Assembly: GCA_001275005.1 (NCBI GenBank)
Contig: JWZX01002398.1
Coordinates: 1-19,599, forward strand
Length of the DNA stretch: 19,599 bases
Origin: Chrysochromulina tobinii
Lineage: Eukaryota > Haptophyta > Prymnesiales > Chrysochromulinaceae
Direction of reading: 5' to 3'
The first letter of the stretch is position 1. Every line of letters begins with the position of its first letter. This document shows, piece by piece, positions 12,341 to 19,599 of the stretch. The notes beneath the pieces were generated by a model. The model had not been told where the DNA came from. It worked only from the letters and a program-made list of their open reading frames with translations, and searched no databases. A program made the position numbers and the translations under genes.

Positions 12341-14578
12341 ATGGCCCGAGCTCCCTTAGTCCGAGGACCCGAGGTCACGCCCGAACCGTGGCATAAGCGC
12401 GATGCACTCTACAGTTCGGAATCTTCGCGATGCCCCTCCGAGGGCAGCCAGGACGGCGTGGATGCACCACCGTCATCCGAACTAGTCTCGGTGATGATGG
12501 GGAAAATGATGGTCGCTGACCAGTTGTACTCACCGACCAAGTCCCTCCTCGGCCGCTGCCCGAATTGCCTAGAGTACGGGATGTTGAAGCGTGACGACAG
12601 GGGCGACGAATGTTTTCACTGTCACTGGTACGTGCAGGTGAAGCGGCTGCCGTTGCTCATCAGCCCGCGCTACGCTGCGAATGCTGTGCTGGCAGAGCGC
12701 CGCGCGCTGCTGCAGAGTGTGCGCGATCTCAATAGCGTCTATGTCAAGCCGCGGAGCCAGGATCGGCCGCTGCCGTCGGGTATGATCTGGCCGCTGCCGC
12801 CAGGTGCGAGCGTCTTGCCCGGCGAGCAGCAGCGCTCGAAGCGGTCGCGGGTCGTGCCTGGTGAGCAGCGGCCACTGCCGTGGCTGCCACCGCGAACGCC
12901 GCCGCTGCCACCGCGAACGCCGCCACTGCCACCGGCGGCGGCGCTGGAGAAGCCGCCGGAGGCGCCACCACCGCCGCCGGAGGTGTTGCTGCCGCGGCCG
13001 AAGAGCCCGTGGCGGCTCGACAGTTCGATATGGGCGCCTCGCGTGCACCGGAGCGACGGCCAGTCCTTGTACGATACGGACAGCGTGCTCCGCCGGTGCA
13101 TCACCGTCGACTTGAAGCGTGCACTCGATGAGGGCGGGCTCGCGAAGCACGTGTCGCCGAACACTACGAGCGAGAGCGACGCGAGGAGCGCTGAGAGCAA
13201 AAGGATCGACATGATTCGCGAAGCCCTCATCGTGCACGCGCGCCGCATCTACTCGACGTTCGACTTCTACGCGTGCCTCGGCTCGTCGAGCGATGGGACC
13301 ACGATCAGCTTCAACGGGTACAAGCAGTTCATCGCGGACGCGTCCTTGGCCATCGAACGCTCGAACCACTGCGACAATTCGCACCTCGATCTGCTCTTCG
13401 TCCAGGTCAACTCGGCCAGCGTCGTTGCCGCCGCCGCCGCTGCGCGCGCAAAGGGTGGCACGAACAGAGTGCGTCACCTCGTTCACTCGTTCTCTCGCTC
13501 AGAGTGGATGCACATGCTGGTACGTCTCGCCATCATGCGCTACATCGTGCCTGGCGCCGAGACCGACATCTCGAACGCCGTCGGGTGCTTGATGAAGCAG
13601 CTTGTCGAGCGGCTCGTGCCCGCAGCCAAGCAAGATCCCAACTCCTTCCGGCGCAAGTACTGCTACATCGAATCCGTGTGTAAGGTCTTTGACCGCCTCA
13701 AGCGCTCGCTGCGCATGCTCTTTGATTTGTACGCGGACCCGCCGGGCGTCAAGACACCCGAGGCGCACGTGCTCCACTTTCACGACTGGATGAAGATGCT
13801 CAAGGACCTGTGCTTCTTCGACGAGGCCTTCCAACAGCGTGACGGCACGCTCATATTTGTCTTCTCGCGCCTGCGCGTCGTCGACGAGGAGAGCGAGCGC
13901 GGAAAGCGGAAGCTCTCGACGCTTTCGTTTGAGGACTTTCTCGAGGCGCTCGTGCGTGTGGCGACGATGAAGGCGCTGCCGACGCGCGCAGAGCTCGCTC
14001 TGCTGGGCGCGCGCGACGCTGGCACCTTTCTCATCGAGCTCCGCTCCAACCCGACCGGCTACGCGGCCTTCGTTAAGGCGCGCGTGCGCGGCTGGGACGA
14101 CCCGCTCCGCCAGCCCATCCACCGGTGTCTCGAGCACCTTCTCTCGCTGATCATCCGGACGATCGAGCTCGGCATGCCAGGTGGCTCTGCCGGCGACGTC
14201 GCCGACGTGAACGTCTTCACGCCCGCGGTGCTCAAGAACTTTTACCTCAAAGGCGCGCCCAACGGCGGAATGGGCCAGCGCAGCGGATGGGGCACCGTGC
14301 GCAACCTAACGAGCCTCGGGACGGACGATGAGGACGGCGGCGGCGCCAAAGGCGGGTCGCTGCTGTCGATGCTCGCGGCGGTGGGCGGCGGCAGCGGCGA
14401 GGGAGGCGCCGCGGAGAGCCGGCCCAGCGGCGAGCCGTTGGGCGCGGGTGACCTGACGCGCGAGATCGTATCTGGAGCAAGGGCCTGGGGCCGTCGCGGG
14501 GCCGCCGCAGCGCAGGTGGGCGCCGCGTCCTCCTCCACCGCCGCCGCCGCCGCCGCCACCGCCGCCGCCACCGCCTAG
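12341..14578 (+). CDS. Zinc-ribbon and EF-hand-like protist protein, unknown function
   Basis: A single long exon of 745 codons starts at an ATG with purine-rich context. Residues 73-94 form a four-cysteine zinc ribbon (CPNC, then CFHC). Residues 155-225 are proline-rich (PPLPPRTPPLPP). The central part has repeated helical units of the EF-hand-like type often seen in flagellate proteins: DGTTISFNGYKQFIADA, LDLLFVQVN, FSRSEWMHMLVRLAIMRYI, FHDWMKMLKDLCFFDEAF and LSFEDFLEALVRVATMKAL. Canonical calcium-loop residues are not clear, so calcium binding is unproven. The C-terminus is Gly/Ala-rich, ending in a GCC trinucleotide run and TAG. The frame stays open for 69 more codons to a TGA at 14786-14788. 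Alternatively a GT-AG segment 14516-14596 (81 nt, phase 0, satellite-like) could be an intron that removes the TAG. Confidence 0.75.
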   Translation: MARAPLVRGPEVTPEPWHKRDALYSSESSRCPSEGSQDGVDAPPSSELVSVMMGKMMVADQLYSPTKSLLGRCPNCLEYGMLKRDDRGDECFHCHWYVQVKRLPLLISPRYAANAVLAERRALLQSVRDLNSVYVKPRSQDRPLPSGMIWPLPPGASVLPGEQQRSKRSRVVPGEQRPLPWLPPRTPPLPPRTPPLPPAAALEKPPEAPPPPPEVLLPRPKSPWRLDSSIWAPRVHRSDGQSLYDTDSVLRRCITVDLKRALDEGGLAKHVSPNTTSESDARSAESKRIDMIREALIVHARRIYSTFDFYACLGSSSDGTTISFNGYKQFIADASLAIERSNHCDNSHLDLLFVQVNSASVVAAAAAARAKGGTNRVRHLVHSFSRSEWMHMLVRLAIMRYIVPGAETDISNAVGCLMKQLVERLVPAAKQDPNSFRRKYCYIESVCKVFDRLKRSLRMLFDLYADPPGVKTPEAHVLHFHDWMKMLKDLCFFDEAFQQRDGTLIFVFSRLRVVDEESERGKRKLSTLSFEDFLEALVRVATMKALPTRAELALLGARDAGTFLIELRSNPTGYAAFVKARVRGWDDPLRQPIHRCLEHLLSLIIRTIELGMPGGSAGDVADVNVFTPAVLKNFYLKGAPNGGMGQRSGWGTVRNLTSLGTDDEDGGGAKGGSLLSMLAAVGGGSGEGGAAESRPSGEPLGAGDLTREIVSGARAWGRRGAAAAQVGAASSSTAAAAAATAAATA

Positions 14579-14788
14579 ATCTTTGGGGTGGGCAAGGGTC
14601 TTGCTGGCGCCCTCGCCAGGATCTCTCCTCCACCGATTAGCCCCGCCAGCAGCATCTCTCCGCCGTTGCCGTTTCAGCACCCGGCTGGTGGGCGAGGCTC
14701 ACTGCCGCGGGTGCCCCCGGCGTTGGGCGTTGCTGTCAGCACACCATTCACCACAGCACTCAGCAGAATTCAACAAACCGTATTCTGA

Positions 14789-15081
14789 CTAGTATTTTAG
14801 AGAATTAGTTCTAGGTGCGCAGAAGGGCGAAGCGAATACGGTTCTTGAATGTGTCCTCCGTGTCTGACTCCGCTCACGGTCGCCCTTAGGATGACGGATC
14901 TGTCGCAAGTGGCAATCCGATCGGTCGCCCTTAGGATCACTGTCGCAAGCAAGGCAAGTCGTCACATGATCCCCACTGATAAGGCCCCATCCTGTGACAC
15001 CCCATCGCCTGCCCCAAGCGCCGTGCCGTCAAACGACAAACCATAAGGCTCCTTGAAGGGCACGCAGACGGTGAGCCACCT
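14789..15081. other. Convergent intergenic region with short direct repeats
   Basis: It lies between the ends of the EF-hand-like gene and the bestrophin gene. No gene is visible. CGGTCGCCCTTAGGAT occurs at 14877-14892 and 14922-14937, each followed by CTGTCGCAAG (14900-14909 and 14940-14949). The AT-rich stretch 14775-14815 may hold 3' processing signals. Confidence 0.45.
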
Positions 15082-16341
15082 TCAACCCAATCCAAACACC
15101 CCCGACAACTTATCAATAGATTTGTCCACCAGAATCTCGATCATCGAGGAGCTGTCGTTGTCGCTCGTGGTGGCGCCACTGGAGGACCAATTGGTCGCAT
15201 TGGGACTTGTTATGAGCTCGCGCAGCTCGCTGAAGCTCTCCGGAAGCTCGCGCACCTTCGGCACGCGCTGGATTAATGGCACCCCATGGGATCGCGCGTG
15301 CTGCTCGAAGGTGGCGATCTCGCGCACATCTCGCCGAATTGTCCGGCAGACCTCGGTGAGGGGCAGCAGCGGTAGCTTTGAAAAGTCCACCACGGCTGAG
15401 AAGGGCTCCTCGATGAGGTTCCCAATCTCGAGGATCCCGAACAGGGCCCAGACGATCATCGCCACGACTGGCAGAGTAATCCATCCGATCGAGTGCACGA
15501 GCGCGAGCGGCAACGAGGAGGTGTAGATGACGAGGAAGCGCGAGGTGTGACGTGAGTACGCGAGAGGGATGGGCGTGTTGTAGATGCGCTCGCACGCGCT
15601 CACGCACTCGCCCAGCACGGAGACAGACTTGAGCATCAACTCACGCTCCTTCTCAGTGACGCCCGCCACCTTCGAGCCCTGGCCGAGAGCGCGCAGCCGT
15701 GTGAGGACGTACTGCGGCTGGTTATTGACGGCGGCGAGCGCCTCGGCCTCCTCCGGCGCGAGCAGCGAGCGCACGCGCCGCAGATCGCGCATCTCGTCCG
15801 CGTCGCTCTGCGAGCTACGCAGGTAGTTCTTGAGCACTACGGGGAAGACGGAGATGAGCGAGAGCATCGGCAGCGCTTGACCCGCGGTCATGAAGGTGCA
15901 CGCGAGGCTCGCAAAGTTGCGGCACTCGGCCGTCACCACATCCCACCGCTTGCGCGCCTCCCAGAACCGGTCGTACGCCGCGTTCGTGCGGAACACAAGC
16001 AGGAGGCCCAGTGCGCTCCCGAGAAGCGTGTGGGGTAGCGAGATCAGTCGGGGGACGGTGAAGATTGGGTTGATGGCGCAGATGATCGTGGTGACGACGA
16101 CGTTGAATATCAGTGGGCTGGCGATGCGCTTCAACACAGTTGACTGCGGCAGCGTGCGGATATTCTTGGCCCAGTCGGCAGCGGCATAGCGTTGGGTGGT
16201 CTCATAAGCGGGCGAGAACTTGCAGCTCACGCAACCGGCGCGCGCTGCAATGCTGGTAGCACTGGGCGCCAGATGTAGGATGGGCACGCTCGTGCTGCTC
16301 CCAAGTGCGCTGAGCACCAGCTGCGCCAGCACCGGCGCCAT
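15082..16341 (-). CDS. Bestrophin-like anion channel (RFP-TM/UPF0187 family)
   Basis: An intronless frame of 419 residues runs from the first in-frame ATG (16341), downstream of an in-frame TAG, to a TGA. Family signatures are clear: LLVFRTNAAYDRFWEARKRW after a hydrophobic pair near residues 80-130, RIYNTPIPLAYSRHTSRFLV in the middle, a hydrophobic segment LVHSIGWITLPVVAMIVWAL, and ILEIGNLIEEPF, the conserved acidic end of the channel core. Bestrophins are pentameric chloride or bicarbonate channels; algal members act in thylakoids or the plasma membrane. The N-terminus (MAPVLAQLVLSALGSS, then an Ala/Ser/Arg stretch) resembles a signal peptide followed by a transit-like region, as expected for a plastid of secondary origin; that is inference. 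The C-terminus (residues 350-419) is polar and variable. Confidence 0.88.
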   Translation of the reverse strand: MAPVLAQLVLSALGSSTSVPILHLAPSATSIAARAGCVSCKFSPAYETTQRYAAADWAKNIRTLPQSTVLKRIASPLIFNVVVTTIICAINPIFTVPRLISLPHTLLGSALGLLLVFRTNAAYDRFWEARKRWDVVTAECRNFASLACTFMTAGQALPMLSLISVFPVVLKNYLRSSQSDADEMRDLRRVRSLLAPEEAEALAAVNNQPQYVLTRLRALGQGSKVAGVTEKERELMLKSVSVLGECVSACERIYNTPIPLAYSRHTSRFLVIYTSSLPLALVHSIGWITLPVVAMIVWALFGILEIGNLIEEPFSAVVDFSKLPLLPLTEVCRTIRRDVREIATFEQHARSHGVPLIQRVPKVRELPESFSELRELITSPNATNWSSSGATTSDNDSSSMIEILVDKSIDKLSGVFGLG

Positions 16342-16534
16342 GCCGGCCTTTTTTACCGGCGGGACCGGTGCCACCAAACACTATCGGATACGCATTAGAG
16401 GCAGCAGACCTTTTCAATTGTGAGGAGTGTAGAAATGCCTTCTCGGTTCCTTGAGGCCTGAGGTCATACATGCGTAATCAAAGTCATCAAAAGAAGTTCT
16501 ATCAGGCATTCTAAGGTTAAAAGCACACATTATA
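16342..16534 (-). promoter_or_regulatory. Short gap between the kinase gene end and the bestrophin start
   Basis: About 190 bp separate two genes on the same strand. It must hold the kinase 3' end and the bestrophin promoter and leader. Bases 16500-16545 are AT-rich (TATATTAAAT). A CCGGCGGGACCGG inverted repeat lies at about 16357-16370. No other gene is visible. Confidence 0.35.
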
Positions 16535-19417
16535 TTAAATGTTCGCCACTTGCATCAGCTCGATGAAGAACAGCTGCTCGACCAGCTCGACCCCCTTTCC
16601 CACCCTTCCCTTACCAACCATGCTCTGCATGTGCTGCTGCACCTCGTGCGGTGGCACACCCGCGCCGTACGAGGTCTTCATGTACCTGATGATGGTGGCG
16701 ATCAGTTGCAGTCAGTCGCAATCAAGACGCAATCGAGACGGAATCAAGAGGCCATCAAGAGGCCATGAAGAGGCCAGCAGGGGCAGCACGCACTCATACA
16801 ACGACACGCAATCTGCTTTGCAGTCACAGGTAATCAGGGCTCATCAGGGGCACGCACTCGTACAACGGGACGAAGTCGTTCCCAAGCTCTCGTTCACACC
16901 TCGCGCGCAGCGCCACAGCCGGGCTGCGCCCCGGACCCAAAGTCAAAGTCAGCGTCCCCTCCGGTTTGATCGAGGGAGATTGAGGGATGCGTAGCTGCAC
17001 GAATTCCCCACAGCTGAACTCCCCGCTGGCGCCGCCGCTCGCAGCTCCGGGCTCGATCGCGTCCTTTTGAGCGTTCGACACGGCGCTCGACGCATTCGCG
17101 ACACCCACGGCGGCGGCGTCGTTGGCGGCGGTGGTGGTTCCGCCTGAGCACGAGGCGATGGCTTGCATCGCGAGCAGCTCCTGTTTGAGTGAGAGAGAGA
17201 GAGAGCCAATTTGTGACGAAACACAATCACAGGTAATCATGGCTCATCAGAGGCCATCAGCGCACCTGCTTGAGAGAGCCTTGACGCTTAATCTCGGCCC
17301 CTGCCGCGTGCTCAATCGCCTGCCGGCGAGCTGCAGCCATGTGTCCGTCCATCTCCTCGGGCAGATCGCCCAGATCTCGGTGATCGCGATCTCGACCTCC
17401 GGCGCGATCTCGCGAGCGCAGGCGATGCGGTGCGTGATGTGGTGCGATGTGGTGCGCGGGACGGGCGGGTTCCGCCGGGGTGAGCGGTCGCGCAAACCGT
17501 GGGCTGTGAACTCCAAAGTGCTCCGTCGGAGGCTGGCTGTGAATGAGCGTGTGGACGTGGGTGTGAAGGCCCTCCTCCTCGTGTGAAGAGCGATCCTCGC
17601 GCAGCAGACGATCTGATGAAGGCCTCCTCTGTGAAAGCCTCCTGCTGTGAAGAGCGTCGGCAGTGGGGACCTCTAATGTGGCGCCGCTGGCATGCAGGTA
17701 GTCGGCTGCCTTGTTTGGGAAGTGAACGGCGGTCGGCGTGCTGATCGAGGCCGCCCCCGCACCCCTCGCCTCCCCCCTCCCCCCCCCGCCCGCCGCCGCG
17801 TTTCGCTTCGTCGTCGCCTCGCTGTCCTCCTCGAACTCCTCGTCGTAGCGCATCGTGCTGTCCATCACACCGCCCAATACAACGGCCGTGCTGCCCAAAG
17901 CGGCGCTCGTCCCGCCCAATACGGCGCCCAAGCTGCCCAAAGCGGCGCTCGTCCCGCCCAATACGGCGCCCATGTTGCCCAATACGGCGCTCGTCCCGCC
18001 CAAAACGGCGCCCGCGGGCGAGTGCGACGATGACGACGACGACGACGAGGAGGAGGAGGAGGAGACGGAGACGGAGGCGGCGGGGAGCAACTGCACTGGA
18101 GGCGTATTGGGCGCCGTATTGGGCGCTGGCGCCGTGTTGGCGACCGATCCGTCGGCCGCGGCGCCCGGGACGGCGCCCTCGATGTGCGCCTGCAAGAACG
18201 GGAGGGCGAGCACGCTAGGCTAGCTCGGTCGTTGTGAAGGGTCCTTCATCAGCAGCGACGTAACCAGATGACGAAGCCCGTCCGAATAGGCCGCATGCAG
18301 GGGCGGCTGCTCCGCCTGTACAATTAAGGCAATTAGGGCAATTAGGGCAATTAGGGCCAATTAGGGCAATAAGGGCAATTAGGGCCCATTAGGGATGGCT
18401 CGCCTGCACAATCTTGTAAACGACCGCGAGCAGATTGTTGCCGGTCCACGCCTGCTGGAGCGCGCACAGCTCGTACAGCACGCACCCCAGGGACCAGACG
18501 TCGCTCATGTACGAGTACTTTTGTGCCTTGCACACCTCAGGTGATAAGTAGTAGGGCGTGCCGATGACAGTGTGTGCCGACGTGACGGAACCGTCGAGTA
18601 CCTTGACAATACCTGATGAGGGAGGCAATCGGTGGTGATCACTCAGTGTGCGCCGACGTGACGGAACCGTCGAGCACTCTTGGCGCTGTGGTGAGCACTC
18701 TTGTCTGATACCGAAATCGCCGAGCTTGGCGTGCCCGTGCGAGAGAAAGATGTTTTGCGACTTGAGGTCACGATGGAGGATGCCCTTCGAGTGGACATAG
18801 TGCAGCGCCATGGACATCTGTACGAACCACGTGAGGATCTGGGGCTCGCCAAAGTATGCCATGGGCACCTGCTCGTAGTCCGATCACTTAGCACACTTAG
18901 CACGCAGACCGAGGCGGCATCAGAGGCGGTTCAACGCAATCGGAGCCCTGCGCACCTTCTCGGCATGCGTCTTGATGAGGCGCGCCAGGTCACCGCCCTC
19001 ACAGTAGGCCATCACGAGGCAGAGGGATTGCCCCGCGGCCGCGTCCTCGTACAGGAAGTGCTCGTGGTAGGCCACCACGCTCGGGTGGTCGAGCTTCGCG
19101 AGCGTCGCCACCTCGAGCTCAGCCGCGCGCCGCTCCTCCTCAGAGCCCAGCTCGAGCATGACCTGCTTGGCGCAATAGTAGAGCCCATCGCGCTGGTCTC
19201 GCACGAGGAAGACGGTGCCGTAGCTGCCCCGGCCTATTTTTCGGAGCACTTCGTAATTCGTGATGGGCGACGACGCCGTCGAGGCAGCGCCGTTGCCAAG
19301 GCTGCCGGATGTGCTGAGCGCATCATCAAGCTTGACGCTTGCATTGCATCCCGTGCTCGCGGCGCCATCCTCTTCGATCACGTCGAGCTCGCTGGCGCAG
19401 GAGGCCCCAGTGCCCAT
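16535..19417 (-). CDS. NEK-like Ser/Thr protein kinase with N-myristoylation motif, six exons
   Basis: Exons on the minus strand are 19417-18956, 18868-18712, 18612-18404, 18315-17266, 17180-16858 and 16685-16535 (TAA). The protein opens MGTGASCAS: Gly2 and Ser6 fit N-myristoylation and Cys7 could be palmitoylated, which supports this ATG. Kinase landmarks are the GRGSYG loop (62-67), Lys84 (YYCAKQV), Glu100, HRDLKSQN (catalytic Asp188), DFG (Asp205), [10 protein letters not shown], and [24 protein letters not shown] and GTPYYLSPE are typical of NEK kinases. A TAG at 18220-18222 lies in frame after DPSQRPS, just before [11 protein letters not shown], where the kinase domain should continue. 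Downstream is a disordered tail with GAVLGGTSA repeats and a poly-Ser run, then a conserved-looking end ([20 protein letters not shown]). Introns: 18869-18955, 18613-18711, 18316-18403 (GC-AG), 17181-17265 and 16686-16857. Confidence 0.8.
16686..16857 (-). repeat. Kinase intron 5 with internal duplication of the preceding exon end
   Basis: The donor is GTGCGTGCCCC after LYE and the acceptor is CATCATCAG before YMKTSYG. Inside, at about 16781-16806, lies a copy of the exon end and intron start (exon side about 16848-16871; TTGTACGAGTGCGTG against TTGTATGAGTGCGTG). The rest is ATGGCCTCTTG and GATTGCGTCTTGATTGCGAC repeats. This looks like an insertion with duplication into or beside an existing intron. 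Confidence 0.65.
17181..17265 (-). repeat. Kinase intron 4
   Basis: An 85-nt intron from GTGCGCTGATGG to a CT-rich tract (TCTCTCTCTCTCTCA) and CAAACAG. The exon end CTCAAGCAGGTGC and the junction CTCAAACAGGAGC are similar, a weak flanking duplication. It joins SLKQ to ELLAMQAIA in phase 0. Confidence 0.65.
17865..18010 (-). repeat. Tandem repeat coding GAVLGGTSA units in the kinase tail
   Basis: About four imperfect units of roughly 30 nt, seen on the plus strand as GGCGCCCATGTTGCCCAATA and relatives, encode [14 protein letters not shown]-type repeats. They are preceded in the protein by a serine run. Such repeats expand by slippage and are likely disordered. Confidence 0.6.
18316..18403 (-). 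repeat. Kinase intron 3: GC-AG intron of 10-bp AATTGCCCT repeats
   Basis: The exon ends AAGATTGTGCAG and the intron starts GCGAGCCATCCC, so the donor is GC. It ends TTAATTGTACAG before GCGGAGCAGCC. TTGTGCAGGCG at the left and TTGTACAGGCG at the right are flanking copies. The interior is about seven CCCTAATTG(C) units. Splicing gives YKIVQ joined to [11 protein letters not shown], the expected NEK spacing; a GT at 18409 would delete two residues. Confidence 0.75.
18613..18711 (-). mobile_element. Introner-like composite within the DFG region of the kinase, intron 2
   Basis: The 99-nt intron starts GTATCAGACAAG, carries the core GTGCTCACCACAGCGCC, then a 32-nt copy of the downstream exon (18645-18676; exon copy 18569-18600, two differences), then GATCACCACCGATTGCCTCC followed by CTCATCAG. 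Splicing (phase 1) restores DFG joined to IVKVLDGS. It is a multiple of three and stop-free. Confidence 0.8.
18869..18955 (-). other. Kinase intron 1
   Basis: An 87-nt intron runs from GTGCGCAGGGC to GGACTACGAGCAG. The next exon starts GTGCCCATGGC, weakly similar to the intron start. It joins KTHAEK to [10 protein letters not shown]. It holds a stop, so retention would truncate the kinase. No shared core element is recognised. Confidence 0.7.
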
Positions 19418-19418
19418 G

Positions 19419-19599
19419 GAAGTCCCGCGCGGGCGTCGGCAGCGACTGTGAGATCGTCAAAACGCATGTCGCGAGAAAACTTGTCATCGCGCCGAGTTGA
19501 GCGGATGTTCCGGTGAAGACGAACTCAAACCGAGAATTGTTGTACTTGGTCATCACGTAGAGCGCCTGAGTGTTGCCACGGAGCCGTGAGTTGGCCGTG
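19419..19599 (-). other. Possible exon of a further minus-strand gene or 5' region of the kinase gene
   Basis: On the minus strand from the window edge, one frame reads [20 protein letters not shown], then [18 protein letters not shown], which looks protein-like. It overlaps the kinase ATG out of frame. It could be the last exon of an upstream gene that is spliced onward, or chance. No domain is recognised. Confidence 0.25.

Noticed and set aside
16342-16377. Twelve extra residues at the bestrophin N-terminus
   Set aside because: They begin with TTG just after an in-frame TAG; ATG at 16341 is the first proper start.
18318-18395. TTAGGG-like repeats as interstitial telomere
   Set aside because: The period is 10 (AATTAGGGCA-like), not 6, and it is an intron interior with matching splice sites.
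18701-19516. Long plus-strand open frame opposite the kinase gene
   Set aside because: It is the antisense shadow of kinase exons with clear HRD, DFG and G-loop motifs; no domain is seen on the plus strand.

Overview
The window looks like nuclear DNA of a unicellular eukaryotic alga. Its genes are GC-rich and packed on both strands, with short spliceosomal introns (about 70-250 nt, GT-AG and at least one GC-AG), alanine/serine/proline-rich low-complexity proteins and protist-type multidomain fusions. A haptophyte is my best guess from the intron style and the GC donor; it is an inference, not proven. No bacterial operon, phage, CRISPR or RNA gene is visible.

Layout: 1-363, 3' end of a plus-strand gene. 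807-2882 minus, a polytopic membrane protein (MATE/MOP-like at best) in six exons. 3474-4449 minus, a small membrane protein with an FtsH extracellular-type domain but no protease. 4559-10264 plus, a long many-exon region: a low-complexity N-terminus, unrecognised segments, a 2-oxoglutarate/Fe(II) (AlkB-like) oxygenase domain, then the FAD-binding lobe of a cytochrome b5 reductase, then exons ending in a tail-anchor-like helix. 10550-11659 minus, an ankyrin-repeat protein. 12341-14578 plus, a zinc-ribbon/EF-hand-like protist protein. 15082-16341 minus, a bestrophin-type anion channel, possibly plastid-targeted. 16535-19417 minus, a NEK-like protein kinase with an N-terminal myristoylation motif. 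19419-19599 may hold part of a further minus-strand gene.

The most striking content is in the introns. Seven introns on both strands and in three genes share a short core (GTGCTCACCACGGCGCC, usually running into a C/T-rich tract and CCCCACAG). Most introns in the window also sit between direct repeats of about 11-42 nt in which one copy is exon and the other is intron. Either the left copy supplies the GT donor or the right copy supplies the AG acceptor. A second family ends in CTGCATGCAG, and a third (TTGCATGCTGATTGCCTCC) occurs once in each orientation 60 nt apart and also as an eleven-unit minisatellite. Together these look like introner-type elements that create introns with unusually long target duplications, followed by satellite expansion of CTGAT/CTGAC motifs.

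Several reading frames are interrupted: a one-base shift in the oxygenase domain, an in-frame TAG in the last helix of the kinase domain, and a TAG followed by 69 open codons in the EF-hand-like gene. Assembly error, pseudogenisation, an unseen intron or unusual decoding cannot be told apart from the DNA alone.
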